Positions 10,401-16,007 of a DNA stretch of 29,669 bases are shown in pieces. Under the pieces are notes generated by a model. It did not search any database, was not told the origin of the DNA, and saw only the letters and a list, made by a program, of their open reading frames with translations. The stretch covers positions 1-29,669 of the forward strand of contig JBAXGG010000010.1 of NCBI GenBank assembly GCA_037139495.1, read 5' to 3'. Position numbers and translations under genes: made by a program. How positions within the stretch are numbered: the first letter of the stretch is position 1; each line of letters starts with the position of its first letter. The DNA comes from JAUPVS01 sp037139495 (GTDB lineage: Bacteria > Patescibacteriota > Saccharimonadia > Saccharimonadales > JAUPVS01).

Positions 10401-10550
10401 TGGTAAATGAATCAATAATGGCACCATCTTGAGGCCCCGTTCAACGTTTTTCTGCTCTCGCAACAGTTTACGGGAATGCGTAAATAAAATTCCACCCACT
10501 AAGGCTATAGCAGTCAGCAATACTAGTACGATTATTAAAAAAGTAGTCAC
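7440..10550 (-). CDS. Membrane-anchored VirD4/TraG-like P-loop ATPase
   Basis: A 1036-residue ATPase of the conjugation/type IV secretion coupling-protein superfamily (VirD4/TraG/TrwB; HerA-FtsK clan). One N-terminal membrane helix (about 3-25) is followed by a 390-residue domain of unknown class. Walker A GQTGTGKST is at about 419-427, a DPHGDT motif near 447 and Walker B LYVDEFQNF near 670. The segment after it (ARKYHLNLIVANQ, then ISYRVGTNDADFL) matches the TraM-recognition-type C-terminal part. Residues from about 830 onward are a proline/alanine-rich, probably disordered tail. No relaxase or other type IV secretion gene is in the window, so it need not be conjugative; DNA or protein export or uptake is possible. 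It is the last gene of a three-gene minus-strand cluster. Confidence 0.85.
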   Translation of the reverse strand: MTTFLIIVLVLLTAIALVGGILFTHSRKLLREQKNVERGLKMVPLLIHLPPPSDDTEIGGRDSRDVMDENISKAQILYSIIASTLQKTNFKTKFYGQRHFAFEIVGQKGFVHYYAAVPVSMVEIVKQAVVSAYPAARLEEVAEHNIFSPVGKISGTIGGELTLKESFAYPIATYQDLKRDAMQSLLSALWSLEKEDGAGIQILMRPADPGWVKKAQSIASKKRKGKDGKKGGALIGEWGKQLATAAVKPPEDKKKEGDDKPNLSSHEQTTLDAIDQKTAYPGYEVLIRVVVSSNITQRAQAVLGNVVAAFSLFDAPGRNGFKYTPSNDIESFVTAYILRFFPPENNQNILNTVELATIFHFPDQKNIPTSQLERQGSKQVDGPRNISEEGLFLGYNVFRGVKKPIRLSENDRRRHMYLVGQTGTGKSTLLENLALQDMLNGKGFAFIDPHGDTAERLLAMVPRERTEDVIYFCPADMEYPLGLNLFEFDHPDQKDFLIQEAINMLYKLYDPQHTGIIGPRYEHWFRNAALTIMSNPEGGTFIDIPKVFTDKAYERKLKQYVTDQTVLDFWNKEMAATSDYHKSEILGWFVSKFGAFLSNQMMRDIIGQSKSSFNLRDIMDNKKILLVNLSKGRTGELNSKLLGMIFVMKFQAAAMSRASIPEDERQDFSLYVDEFQNFSTDSFATILSEARKYHLNLIVANQFTTQLSEEIRDAVFGNIGTVISYRVGTNDADFLSKQFQPIFDVDDLQRIPNFNTVVRMLIGGVPAQPFSMAGMPELGKPNQKLMEALKQLSAAKYGRPRAKVDAEIMARIRTPDAPPRPAVPAYGAQSPFGAAATRPPASAPGTRPATPGSGSSFLDDWLAKRRAPGSPVGVAPAGQALPFAQPTPAPRPVAPMLQPAPPTPILVPEPAKQPAMPMPEATATHAPSQIVTPLVKPGGPTAMTPAYQVINTAPAPKPMPEPIIMKNQADLSVEADPKSSMNTQKRNNSKSGEIHLKAHVPDANAQDPEDTIYIDNEGLLHDRGAEEEASKTAKKP

Positions 10551-10557
10551 TTCGATC

Positions 10558-10995
10558 TCACTCGTCGGTCAGTTTAACGTCTTTTTGGTAACGCTTTTGG
10601 ATATAGTCTTTCTTAACTTTGTTTATTTCTAAATTTTGGTTATAGGGGTCGTTTTTTGTGTGTTCAATAATCGCCTTGGCCTTTTGAACCCAAGCCTTCT
10701 CAATTAAATCACCGTCGTCGGCCAATAAATCAGAGTCAATAGCTGGGGTTTGAGATGGCGATACAGCTAAGATCCCAGCTGCAGCTGCGTTGATTGGGTT
10801 TGTATCAGCGACCGACTGCGCAGCCTGAACAACCGACAGCGATGTGCTTGGTGCCCGGAAGTCCGGCGTTTCCATATTACGGTTTTCGGTTGCCTGACTA
10901 TGGTCGACCGAAGCATCAGTCGGCAAAATCTGTTCAGGGGCAGCTTTAGGCTTCGGCAACTCGAATTGCGGTGCGGGTAGAGTGTTGTGATCCAT
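10558..10995 (-). CDS. Small soluble protein upstream of the VirD4-like ATPase, unknown function
   Basis: A 145-residue hydrophilic protein without membrane segment or signal. The first 85 residues are Ala/Pro/Ser-rich and probably disordered; the last 50 (from EKAWVQKAKAIIEHTKNDP to YQKDVKLTDE) are charged and helical and look like the conserved part. It ends 7 nt before the ATPase start, so it is almost certainly co-expressed with it and may be a partner or adaptor (inference). The ATG at 10995 has a perfect TATAAT ending 7 nt upstream, predicting a leaderless mRNA. Confidence 0.75.
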   Translation of the reverse strand: MDHNTLPAPQFELPKPKAAPEQILPTDASVDHSQATENRNMETPDFRAPSTSLSVVQAAQSVADTNPINAAAAGILAVSPSQTPAIDSDLLADDGDLIEKAWVQKAKAIIEHTKNDPYNQNLEINKVKKDYIQKRYQKDVKLTDE

Positions 10996-11002
10996 TCGCT
11001 AA

Positions 11003-11010
11003 ATTATAGC
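11003..11010 (-). promoter_or_regulatory. Extended -10 promoter of the small protein/ATPase pair (leaderless)
   Basis: On the minus strand TG-C-TATAAT (TATAAT complement at 11003-11008) lies 7 nt before the ATG at 10995. The predicted transcription start coincides with the start codon. No good -35 is visible, as is common with TGn-extended -10 elements. Confidence 0.75.
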
Positions 11011-11021
11011 AGAAATAACCG

Positions 11022-11384
11022 TTAGCTAGAAAAGCGGGCTCGACTGGCATAGAACAGCAGAAAAATTGACAAAAAAGCAACCAGTGCAACGTCACGCCAA
11101 GTCAATTGATTAACAGAACTCAGCAAAATCAGAAAAGTTGGTAGCCCAGCAATACAACCGGCTTCCAAACGTCGTTTAGCCTGACTAGTATGGGGTAAGA
11201 ACCGGCTAATTATTAAACTAAACGTTAGAAATATGGCTGTAAATAATAAGCCAAACGGAACGATTAGCAGTACTATCGGTAGTTTCCGCGGGTCAGTTGA
11301 GACCAACCAAGCGACTAAGGCTAACCAGACTGCAATAACCTTAATTGGCCGACTAAATTTACTGAGGTAAGCAGATAATGCCAT
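11022..11384 (-). CDS. Small integral membrane protein, unknown function
   Basis: A 120-residue, very hydrophobic protein with four predicted membrane segments (about 14-31, 36-60, 79-93, 97-115), separated by short basic loops (PHTSQAKRR). I recognise no family. It is the first of three minus-strand genes leading into the VirD4-like ATPase, 26 nt from the next start. No ribosome-binding site is evident upstream of the ATG; a weak TACTGT hexamer 7 nt before the ATG could make it leaderless, but this is uncertain. Confidence 0.7.
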   Translation of the reverse strand: MALSAYLSKFSRPIKVIAVWLALVAWLVSTDPRKLPIVLLIVPFGLLFTAIFLTFSLIISRFLPHTSQAKRRLEAGCIAGLPTFLILLSSVNQLTWRDVALVAFLSIFLLFYASRARFSS

Positions 11385-11470
11385 GATTAAAACAGTACCA
11401 GTTTCTATTTAAAAACACTATGTTTATCCGATGGTTATGCCGTCAAATAAAAATAGTGCTCAAACATGGA

Positions 11471-11526
11471 GCTAAGACGGTAAATCTGCCGTTATAAATA
11501 GACTATTAGGCACTTACCGTCTTAAG
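11471..11526. repeat. Inverted repeat, 13-bp arms
   Basis: GCTAAGACGGTAA at 11471-11483 is the reverse complement of TTACCGTCTTaAGC at 11514-11527, apart from one bulged base; the 30-nt loop contains GACTATTAGG. It lies 90-140 nt upstream of the minus-strand membrane protein gene at 11384, so it could be a leader element for that gene or part of a plus-strand RNA that ends at the next hairpin. Confidence 0.6.
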
Positions 11527-11537
11527 CTTGACTGACC

Positions 11538-11576
11538 GCTCTGACACGCTTTAGGCGTATCAAGAGCGACATTTTT
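11538..11576 (+). terminator. Possible terminator hairpin on the plus strand
   Basis: GCTCTGA-ACGC / GCGT-TC-AGAGC forms an interrupted stem at 11538-11567, followed after GACA by TTTTT. No upstream plus-strand gene ends here, so if real it would end a short untranslated RNA starting near 11430. It is a weak candidate. Confidence 0.35.
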
Positions 11577-12420
11577 GGTCCCGTACCTTCCACTATTTGG
11601 GTGAAGAGATGCGTAAGTTTTTGTGTTGTCCTTACTGGCTCTAAGATACGCGAAATTTTCATTTTTGTCAATAATTTATATTGTGTTATCTACAACTTCA
11701 CTCTATAGACTGGTGTAGTAAAGACAAGTGAACACAAAATGATTTGTTGTAATAAATAATCATAAAATCCTTTAAAGCTGTCATTGTTAGCTTTTCTTGC
11801 TTACGCTGGACCCTGAATACTATCAATTTATGACCAACATAATTATCTCAGCGGCATATTGGGTATCGTTCGTTTTTTTCGAATCAACTACTTTGCATTT
11901 TTTATAATGCAATGACATGTCAGATCGCAAAATTTGCTAGATCCTAGCTTGAACGGCATGCTTGATTGTAATTTAGGCTATTTACGCTACGAGCTTTAAT
12001 TTTTGATACCCCAACTTCAGCCTGAACCCAGGTATTTTCATATATCTATCGATATCAAGTATATTGAAGTGGTATTTCATTCATAACAAAGGTAACATCG
12101 CGTAGTTAAATTATGATTTTGGTCAAAATACTTCAGTAACCTACCTTATACCCAGGTATTTCATCCTGATAGTAGCAGGCTCTAACCAAGTCTGGAATAG
12201 ATTATCAGCAACTTAAATCTTATGATCTCATGGGATTCCACCCATAATGAGCTTAAAGGCTACAGTCTTGGTCCAAATCGACATTACCAAGCGTAGCTGA
12301 AGGGAGTATTACTACACGACCGTTTTTATTTAGACTAAGAATACTGTATTTGGCCGCTAGCCTGTCCATTGAGGCCTTATTTGCTACCGGGATCTACTAA
12401 AATTGATTAAATTAGCTACC

Positions 12421-12441
12421 TGATGGATAAAGTTATGCACA
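12421..12441. promoter_or_regulatory. Pair of DnaA-box-like 9-mers
   Basis: TTATGCACA at 12433-12441 matches the TTATNCACA DnaA-box class at 8 of 9 positions of the strict consensus. Two bases upstream, TGATGGATAA is a weaker box in the opposite orientation. A third near match, TTATCTACA, lies near 11697. The number is too low to claim an origin. Confidence 0.3.
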
Positions 12442-12470
12442 GGTTTGTTAGAATACTTAGCATAATCGTA

Positions 12471-12499
12471 TTGACATAGTTTTTGGTAATTTATAAGAT
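12471..12499 (+). promoter_or_regulatory. Strong promoter of the candidate A/C-rich small RNA
   Basis: Perfect -35 TTGACA (12471-12476), 17-nt spacer and TAAGAT (12494-12499). These are the same -35 hexamer, spacing and -10 hexamer as the 16S rRNA promoter. The predicted start is at about 12505-12507, at the foot of the first hairpin. Confidence 0.8.
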
Positions 12500-12505
12500 A
12501 GGGAC

Positions 12506-12670
12506 AGCACTTGAACAAATAAAGTGCTCAAAAACAAAAAGCACCAAAAACAACGGCTTCTCGCAAGCCGTTGTTCCATTAAAAACCAACACCACAAAAA
12601 CCTTAAAGACAAACCAAAACTCTCAAAAACGAAAACCCGTTTAACGATAAAAGTTAAGCGGGTTTTCATT
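12506..12670 (+). ncRNA. Candidate small RNA, A/C-rich with three hairpins (family unknown)
   Basis: A promoter-to-terminator unit of about 165 nt with no credible protein. Hairpin 1 is AGCACTT/AAGTGCT (12506-12528). Hairpin 2 is a perfect 10-bp stem ACAACGGCTT/AAGCCGTTGT with a CTCGC loop (12550-12574). The third is the terminator. The linkers are strikingly poor in G and U: 12575-12630 has a single G and is built from repeated C-A(4-5)-C motifs. A second AGCAC copy at 12540-12544 can replace the first as partner of AGTGCT, giving two mutually exclusive folds. An open frame running from GTG at 12524 continues through the terminator and has no ribosome-binding site, so I reject it. I do not recognise an Rfam family. 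Long unpaired A/C tracts suggest a binding platform for a protein or for G/U-rich RNA, which is inference. Confidence 0.65.
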
Positions 12671-12672
12671 AT
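12632..12672 (+). terminator. Intrinsic terminator, bidirectional
   Basis: A 14-bp stem (AAAACCCGTTTAAC / GTTAAGCGGGTTTT with one G-U pair, 12632-12666) with a 7-nt loop. The plus strand continues TTTTCATTATTCTT and the minus strand TTTTCGTTTTT, so it can work in both directions. On the plus strand it ends the candidate small RNA. Confidence 0.8.
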
Positions 12673-13058
12673 TCTTGAGTTACTTAACTACCTACAGTTA
12701 CTATGATTTTACCGAGAGTCACTACGTAAAAATAATATTGGCTTCAGGCGATATACCTAAAGATGGTACCGCTTCCGAACCAGTAATAGCTTGTAACCCG
12801 CCTAGGTGTCTGTCACGACCTGTTTGCTAGGCGGTCCATGGCATCAATAAGAACATGCTAAACAAAGCTCTATTGGCCTATAGACACGTGAGATGCTTCG
12901 TTCCACTCATTTAAATAGACTTTCTACCCTGCAATTCCGCCACCGGACCGTTGAGCTTATCTAGTGATATTATGTCTACGTTCTTTAAGGCTATCTGCCC
13001 ACCTTCAAATTAAAGAACTCTAGCCATGAGGAATATAGACAAAAATAACATTTCCTTG
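12673..13058. other. Intergenic region upstream of infC with two inverted repeats
   Basis: About 390 nt with no credible gene. It holds a perfect 8-bp inverted repeat CCGCCTAG/CTAGGCGG (12798-12805 and 12827-12834, 21-nt loop) and a perfect 9-bp one GTTCTTTAA/TTAAAGAAC (12980-12988 and 13010-13018). The latter lies 40 nt upstream of the infC -35 element, where an operator could sit. Nothing else is recognised. Confidence 0.5.
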
Positions 13059-13087
13059 TTGACCTCTGTTAGATACTCTGTTACAAT
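13059..13087 (+). promoter_or_regulatory. Promoter of infC-rpmI-rplT
   Basis: TTGACC (13059-13064), 17-nt spacer and TACAAT (13082-13087). Predicted start is near 13094, leaving a leader of only about 34 nt before the infC start. That is too short for the long L20-binding leaders known from Bacillus and E. coli. Confidence 0.85.
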
Positions 13088-13127
13088 GGCGCTTAAGACC
13101 AGTAATAAAGGTTAAGGAGAGCTCTCA

Positions 13128-13658
13128 ATCGACAAGCACACCCGTCTGAATAGTAATATTCGGGCCCCACGCCTCCGCGTAATAGATAACGACGGCCAGC
13201 AATTGGGTGTTTTGTCGCGGCAAGAAGCTTTAGATCTAGCTGCCGAGCAAGGCCTAGACCTGGTTGAAATCTCTCCCAATGCCGACCCACCGGTCTGTAA
13301 AATCGTCGACTGGGGCAAGTTTAACTACCAGAAGACAAAACAGATCCAAAAGACTAAGCGCAGTGCCAAGAATCTGGAAGTAAAACAGATGCGCTTTGGC
13401 CTCAAGATCGGTGATCACGACCTTATGGTCAAGCTTGGCAAGGTCACCAATTTCTTAGTGGCTGGTCACAAGGTCAAGCTTACCGTTTTCTACCGTGGTA
13501 GAGAGTTGGCTCACAAGGATCTAGGCTTTAAACTAGCCGAGAGGGTCATTGAACTACTGGGAGAGAAGATCGTCGTTGACCAACCACCTCAGTTAGCAGG
13601 AAAACAATTAAGTTTCGTAGTAAGGAGTAACCCACATGCCAAAGCTAAAGACGCATAG
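13128..13658 (+). CDS. infC: Translation initiation factor IF-3 (ATC start)
   Basis: IF3 binds the 30S subunit, keeps 50S away and rejects non-standard start codons and mismatched initiator complexes. The conserved N-terminus reads IRAPRLRVIDNDGQQLGVLS, and the C-domain has KQMRFGLKIGDHD and FYRGRELAH. No ATG or GTG precedes this conserved N-terminus in frame. AAGGAGAG at 13114-13121 sits 6 nt before ATC at 13128, so I take ATC as the start (176 residues, family length about 170-180). A TTG at 13203 is the first common start but would delete the conserved N-terminus. Rare AUU/AUC/AUA starts are the classical device by which IF3 represses its own mRNA. infC overlaps rpmI by 23 nt and heads the operon. 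Confidence 0.95.
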   Translation: MDKHTRLNSNIRAPRLRVIDNDGQQLGVLSRQEALDLAAEQGLDLVEISPNADPPVCKIVDWGKFNYQKTKQIQKTKRSAKNLEVKQMRFGLKIGDHDLMVKLGKVTNFLVAGHKVKLTVFYRGRELAHKDLGFKLAERVIELLGEKIVVDQPPQLAGKQLSFVVRSNPHAKAKDA

Positions 13659-13833
13659 CGGCACCAAAGATCGGATCCAAATCACCAAGAACGGTAAGCT
13701 ACGCCGCCGTCACGCTGGTGTTGGCCACAACCTGTCCAAGAAGTCAGCCAATCGAAAACGCCGTTTCGACGGTATCGAAACAGTTACGACCAAGGGCTTC
13801 ATCAAGAGTATTAAGAAGAATTTAGGAGTCTAG
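13636..13833 (+). CDS. rpmI: 50S ribosomal protein bL35
   Basis: A 65-residue basic protein with the family pattern MPKLKTHSGTKDRIQITKNGK and RRRHAGVGHNLSKKS, and usual length. It binds 23S rRNA in the large subunit. The ATG lies inside the end of infC and has AAGGAG about 8 nt upstream, so translation is probably coupled to infC. Confidence 0.97.
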   Translation: MPKLKTHSGTKDRIQITKNGKLRRRHAGVGHNLSKKSANRKRRFDGIETVTTKGFIKSIKKNLGV

Positions 13834-13834
13834 T

Positions 13835-14182
13835 ATGCGCGTAAAAAGAGGCGTCACTACCAAAGCCAAACACAATAAAATCCGTAAAGCGACTAAAGGC
13901 TTTACACGTTCTAACCGCTCTAGCATCCGCCGCGGTAAACAAGCAATAACTAAATCATTGGCCTACGCATATCGGGACCGTCGCAACCAGAAGCGCACCA
14001 TGCGTCAGATGTGGAATATCCGTATCAATGCTGCCGCCCGCCTGAACGGCACTACTTACAGCCGCCTAATTGCCGCCCTCAAAGCCGCTAATATCACTTT
14101 AGACCGCAAAGTTCTCAGCGAACTGGCCGTCAACGAACCGAAAGCTTTCAACGCTGTTGTTACAGCCGCTAAAGCCAAATAG
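13835..14182 (+). CDS. rplT: 50S ribosomal protein bL20
   Basis: A 115-residue basic protein with the L20 hallmarks MRVKRGVTTKAKHNKI, RKATKGFTRSNRS, YAYRDRRNQKR and LNGTTYSRLI. It is an early 23S assembly protein. The ATG starts 1 nt after the rpmI stop with AGGAG upstream. Gene order infC-rpmI-rplT is the widespread bacterial arrangement. No obvious hairpin terminator follows; the rnpB promoter lies 26 nt downstream. Confidence 0.97.
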   Translation: MRVKRGVTTKAKHNKIRKATKGFTRSNRSSIRRGKQAITKSLAYAYRDRRNQKRTMRQMWNIRINAAARLNGTTYSRLIAALKAANITLDRKVLSELAVNEPKAFNAVVTAAKAK

Positions 14183-14205
14183 TCCGAGACAAAATAACCA
14201 TTAGC

Positions 14206-14214
14206 TGGTATAAT
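14206..14214 (+). promoter_or_regulatory. Extended -10 promoter of rnpB
   Basis: TG-G-TATAAT at 14206-14214, a perfect extended -10 element. The predicted start is at about 14221, which is exactly where the 5' strand of the RNase P P1 helix begins. Confidence 0.85.
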
Positions 14215-14220
14215 AGTAGA

Positions 14221-14584
14221 GTCAGATTATCGGCTAATCGCCTGCTCTTTAAAAAGTAGGAGGAAAGTCCGGGCAGCGCAGGGAACGGTAGTTGTTAACG
14301 GCAACCAAGGGTAACCTTAGGGAAAGTGCCACAGAAACGATACCGCCAACATGCGAAGCATGGAGGTAAGGGTGAAACGAGTTGGGGTAAGAGCCCACAA
14401 TTTTGTCTGGTGACAGACGAGAGTGGTAAACCCTACCGGCTGCAAGGAGACAAGTTCATTTTATGCTTCGGCGTTCATGGTTTCCCGCCAGAACTTGTCA
14501 TAAGATCCGCTCGATTCTCGTCGGCAACGGCAGAACTAGATAGATGATTAGCTAAAACAGAACCCGGCTTACGGATAATCTGAC
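14221..14584 (+). ncRNA. rnpB: RNase P RNA (bacterial type A-like)
   Basis: The catalytic RNA that removes 5' leaders from tRNA precursors. The signature GAGGAAAGTCCGGGC lies near 14261-14276, and the partner ACAGAACCCGGCTTAC near the 3' end. GTCAGATTATC (14221-14231) and GATAATCTGAC (14574-14584) are exact reverse complements and form the P1 helix, which fixes both ends at 364 nt, normal for bacterial RNase P RNA. It lies between the rplT operon and queA with its own promoter and terminator. The open frame seen inside it is spurious. Confidence 0.95.
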
Positions 14585-14586
14585 AT

Positions 14587-14616
14587 AAAAGCACCTCCAA
14601 ACGGAGGTGCTTTTAA
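14587..14616 (+). terminator. Intrinsic terminator of rnpB
   Basis: AAAAGCACCTCC aa cGGAGGTGCTTTT forms a long GC-rich stem with a tiny loop and a TTTTAATTA tail, 2-3 nt after the RNase P 3' end. Confidence 0.9.
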
Positions 14617-14714
14617 TTACTACTTTAACTTTGGTCAGTTTGTTGGTATATTTACACCGATATTTGCCAGATGGCCTTTTGACTCAATATTTGAGTGAGT
14701 AAATCTTGTATTAT

Positions 14715-14744
14715 TTGCCGACCAGGCGAACCGTAGCGTACAAT
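14715..14744 (+). promoter_or_regulatory. Promoter of queA (leaderless)
   Basis: TTGCCG (14715-14720), 18-nt spacer and TACAAT (14739-14744). The -10 ends 9 nt before the ATG at 14754, and no Shine-Dalgarno is visible, so the mRNA should begin at or a couple of nt before the start codon. Confidence 0.75.
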
Positions 14745-14753
14745 ACCGAATTA

Positions 14754-15779
14754 ATGCGTATCAGTGACTTCGACTATAACCTCCCTGACGAACGGATAGC
14801 CCAGTTCCCTCCTAAGGTACGTGGGCAGACCCGACTAATTACAGCCGACCGGCAATCGGGAGCAATTGAAAATAAGGCTTACGCCGATATGATTGAGTAC
14901 TTAAACCCCGGCGACGTTGTGGTGCTGAATAATACTAAAGTCATCAAAGCCCGCCTTGTCGCTCTGAACGCTAGTGGCAAAAAACGCGAACTTTTATTAA
15001 TTGAAAGCCATGGCACTAAAGCCAACCACCACCGTCAAGCTATCTACCGAGGGACTTTGCATAGTGGTGAAGTTCTGCAAATAGGAAAGACAGAAGTAAA
15101 AATAGAGAGGGTTCTGAAGGGTGGTTTGGCTGAAGTTAGTAGCCAGGCCAACCTACTCGAATTAGCCGAAAAATACGGCAATGTCCCCCTGCCCCCATAC
15201 ATGAAGCGCCAAGCCAACGACGACGACCAGTCCCGATACCAAACAGTTTTCGCTAAAACCGCCGGCTCAGTGGCCGCGCCAACAGCATCGCTTAACTTTA
15301 CTGAGGAGCTGGCTAAAAAAATCACCGCCAAAGGAGTCAAAGTAGTTTACCTGACCCTGCACGTCGGCCTTGGGACATTTCTACCAATCAGAACTGATGA
15401 GATTGAAGACCATAATATGCACAGTGAATACTTCTCGATTCCAGCCGATACTGTCCGAGCCATTCAATCCGCCAAAGCGACTGGTCACAAAATTTGTAGC
15501 GTCGGCACCACTGTTGCCCGCACACTGGAATATACCAAACAACAACTGCTAACCGAAGAACCACAGGCAATCTCTGGCGAAGCCAACATATTCATGTATC
15601 CAGGTTATAAATTCAAAGTCGTCGACATCCTACTCACTAACTTTCACGCCCCCCGTAGCACTGTCTTAATGCTAGCCGCCGCTTTTGCCGGCTGGGATAA
15701 TCTAAAACGCACCTACCAGATTGCCCTAGCCGAAAAGTACGACTTCCTGTCCTATGGCGACTCTATGCTGATCTATTAA
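14754..15779 (+). CDS. queA: S-adenosylmethionine:tRNA ribosyltransferase-isomerase
   Basis: QueA converts preQ1 at the tRNA wobble position to epoxyqueuosine, using the ribosyl part of SAM. The 341-residue protein has the family N-terminus MRISDFDYNLPDERIAQFP, then the conserved VVVLNNTKVIKARL, the QTVFAKTAGSVAAPTASLNFT block, LHVGLGTF and the C-terminal TNFHAPRSTVLMLAAAFAG and YGDSMLI. An upstream in-frame alternative start (14706) would place the promoter inside the gene, so ATG 14754 is preferred. tgt lies 7 kb away in this window; no preQ1 synthesis gene is present here. Confidence 0.97.
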   Translation: MRISDFDYNLPDERIAQFPPKVRGQTRLITADRQSGAIENKAYADMIEYLNPGDVVVLNNTKVIKARLVALNASGKKRELLLIESHGTKANHHRQAIYRGTLHSGEVLQIGKTEVKIERVLKGGLAEVSSQANLLELAEKYGNVPLPPYMKRQANDDDQSRYQTVFAKTAGSVAAPTASLNFTEELAKKITAKGVKVVYLTLHVGLGTFLPIRTDEIEDHNMHSEYFSIPADTVRAIQSAKATGHKICSVGTTVARTLEYTKQQLLTEEPQAISGEANIFMYPGYKFKVVDILLTNFHAPRSTVLMLAAAFAGWDNLKRTYQIALAEKYDFLSYGDSMLIY

Positions 15780-15794
15780 ACTAGACTAAAAAAT

Positions 15795-15822
15795 AAAAAA
15801 CCCGGGTCACAGTGTGTCCGGG
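15795..15822 (-). terminator. Intrinsic terminator of the unidentified RNA
   Basis: On the minus strand CCCGG-a-CAC act GUG-ac-CCGGG followed by TTTTTTATTTTTT. On the plus strand it lies about 15 nt after queA and could also stop queA transcription, although the plus-strand tail ATTTTTG is weaker. Confidence 0.85.
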
Positions 15823-15971
15823 ATTTTTGCAATAAGTTCTTAGCTGGGGCCAACGTGATCACCTGCGTATAACGCAAGTGGGTGTCCTCATGTACTGACC
15901 CCCGGCCAGCACGAATATTGGACTCCCGATGATTAGATATCAGATAATCATTGGGTTGGCTTTTCCCAGCC
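15795..15971 (-). ncRNA. Unidentified structured small RNA between queA and the M50 protease gene
   Basis: A self-contained minus-strand transcription unit of about 177 nt with no plausible protein. A perfect TATAAT (complement 15978-15983) predicts a start near 15971. Seen structures: a 5' GGCU/AGCC stem whose GGG loop can pair with a following CCC (possible pseudoknot); a CCC-AUGAUUA/UAAUCAU-GGG hairpin; a 9-bp hairpin with arms complementary at 15860-15868 and 15872-15880, enclosed by GCUGG/CCAGC; and a GC-rich terminator with U6. Size and isolated position would suit 6S RNA, but I do not see the classic single long rod. It lacks the 4.5S SRP core and tmRNA ends. Family unassigned. Confidence 0.65.
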
Positions 15972-15977
15972 ATAAAT

Positions 15978-16007
15978 ATTATACCTTCTGAACCTCCGCG
16001 ACTACAA
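15978..16007 (-). promoter_or_regulatory. Promoter of the unidentified RNA
   Basis: A perfect TATAAT (complement 15978-15983) with a weak TTGTAG -35 18 nt upstream. It overlaps the extreme 3' end of the M50 protease gene. Confidence 0.6.

Larger units (their letters stand above)
11385..12493. other. Gene-poor intergenic region
   Basis: About 1.1 kb without a credible open frame on either strand, at the point where left-hand genes read leftward and right-hand genes read rightward. It contains two hairpins near 11471-11567, a loose direct repeat of ACTTCAG...ACCCAGGTATTT at about 12013 and 12129, and DnaA-box-like sites at 12421-12441. I see no clear remnant of a coding gene and no known RNA signature in the stretch 11600-12400. 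Confidence 0.6.

Noticed and set aside
12457..12669. Minus-strand frame across the same region
   Set aside because: Phe/Leu/Cys-rich translation is the complement of the A/C-rich tracts; no start signals.
12524..12706. Plus-strand frame across the A/C-rich RNA
   Set aside because: It reads through the terminator, has no ribosome-binding site, and its lysine/glutamine-rich composition simply follows from the A/C-rich RNA.
11385..13058. tmRNA in the long intergenic region
   Set aside because: I searched both strands for a tRNA-Ala-like end with TTCGA and CCA and for a tag peptide ending ALAA; none was found.
14326..14547. Open frame inside the RNase P RNA
   Set aside because: It lies entirely within a confidently identified structural RNA.
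15776..15973. 65-residue minus-strand frame over the RNA after queA
   Set aside because: It spans the terminator hairpin, and the translation is not protein-like; the RNA structures explain the region better.
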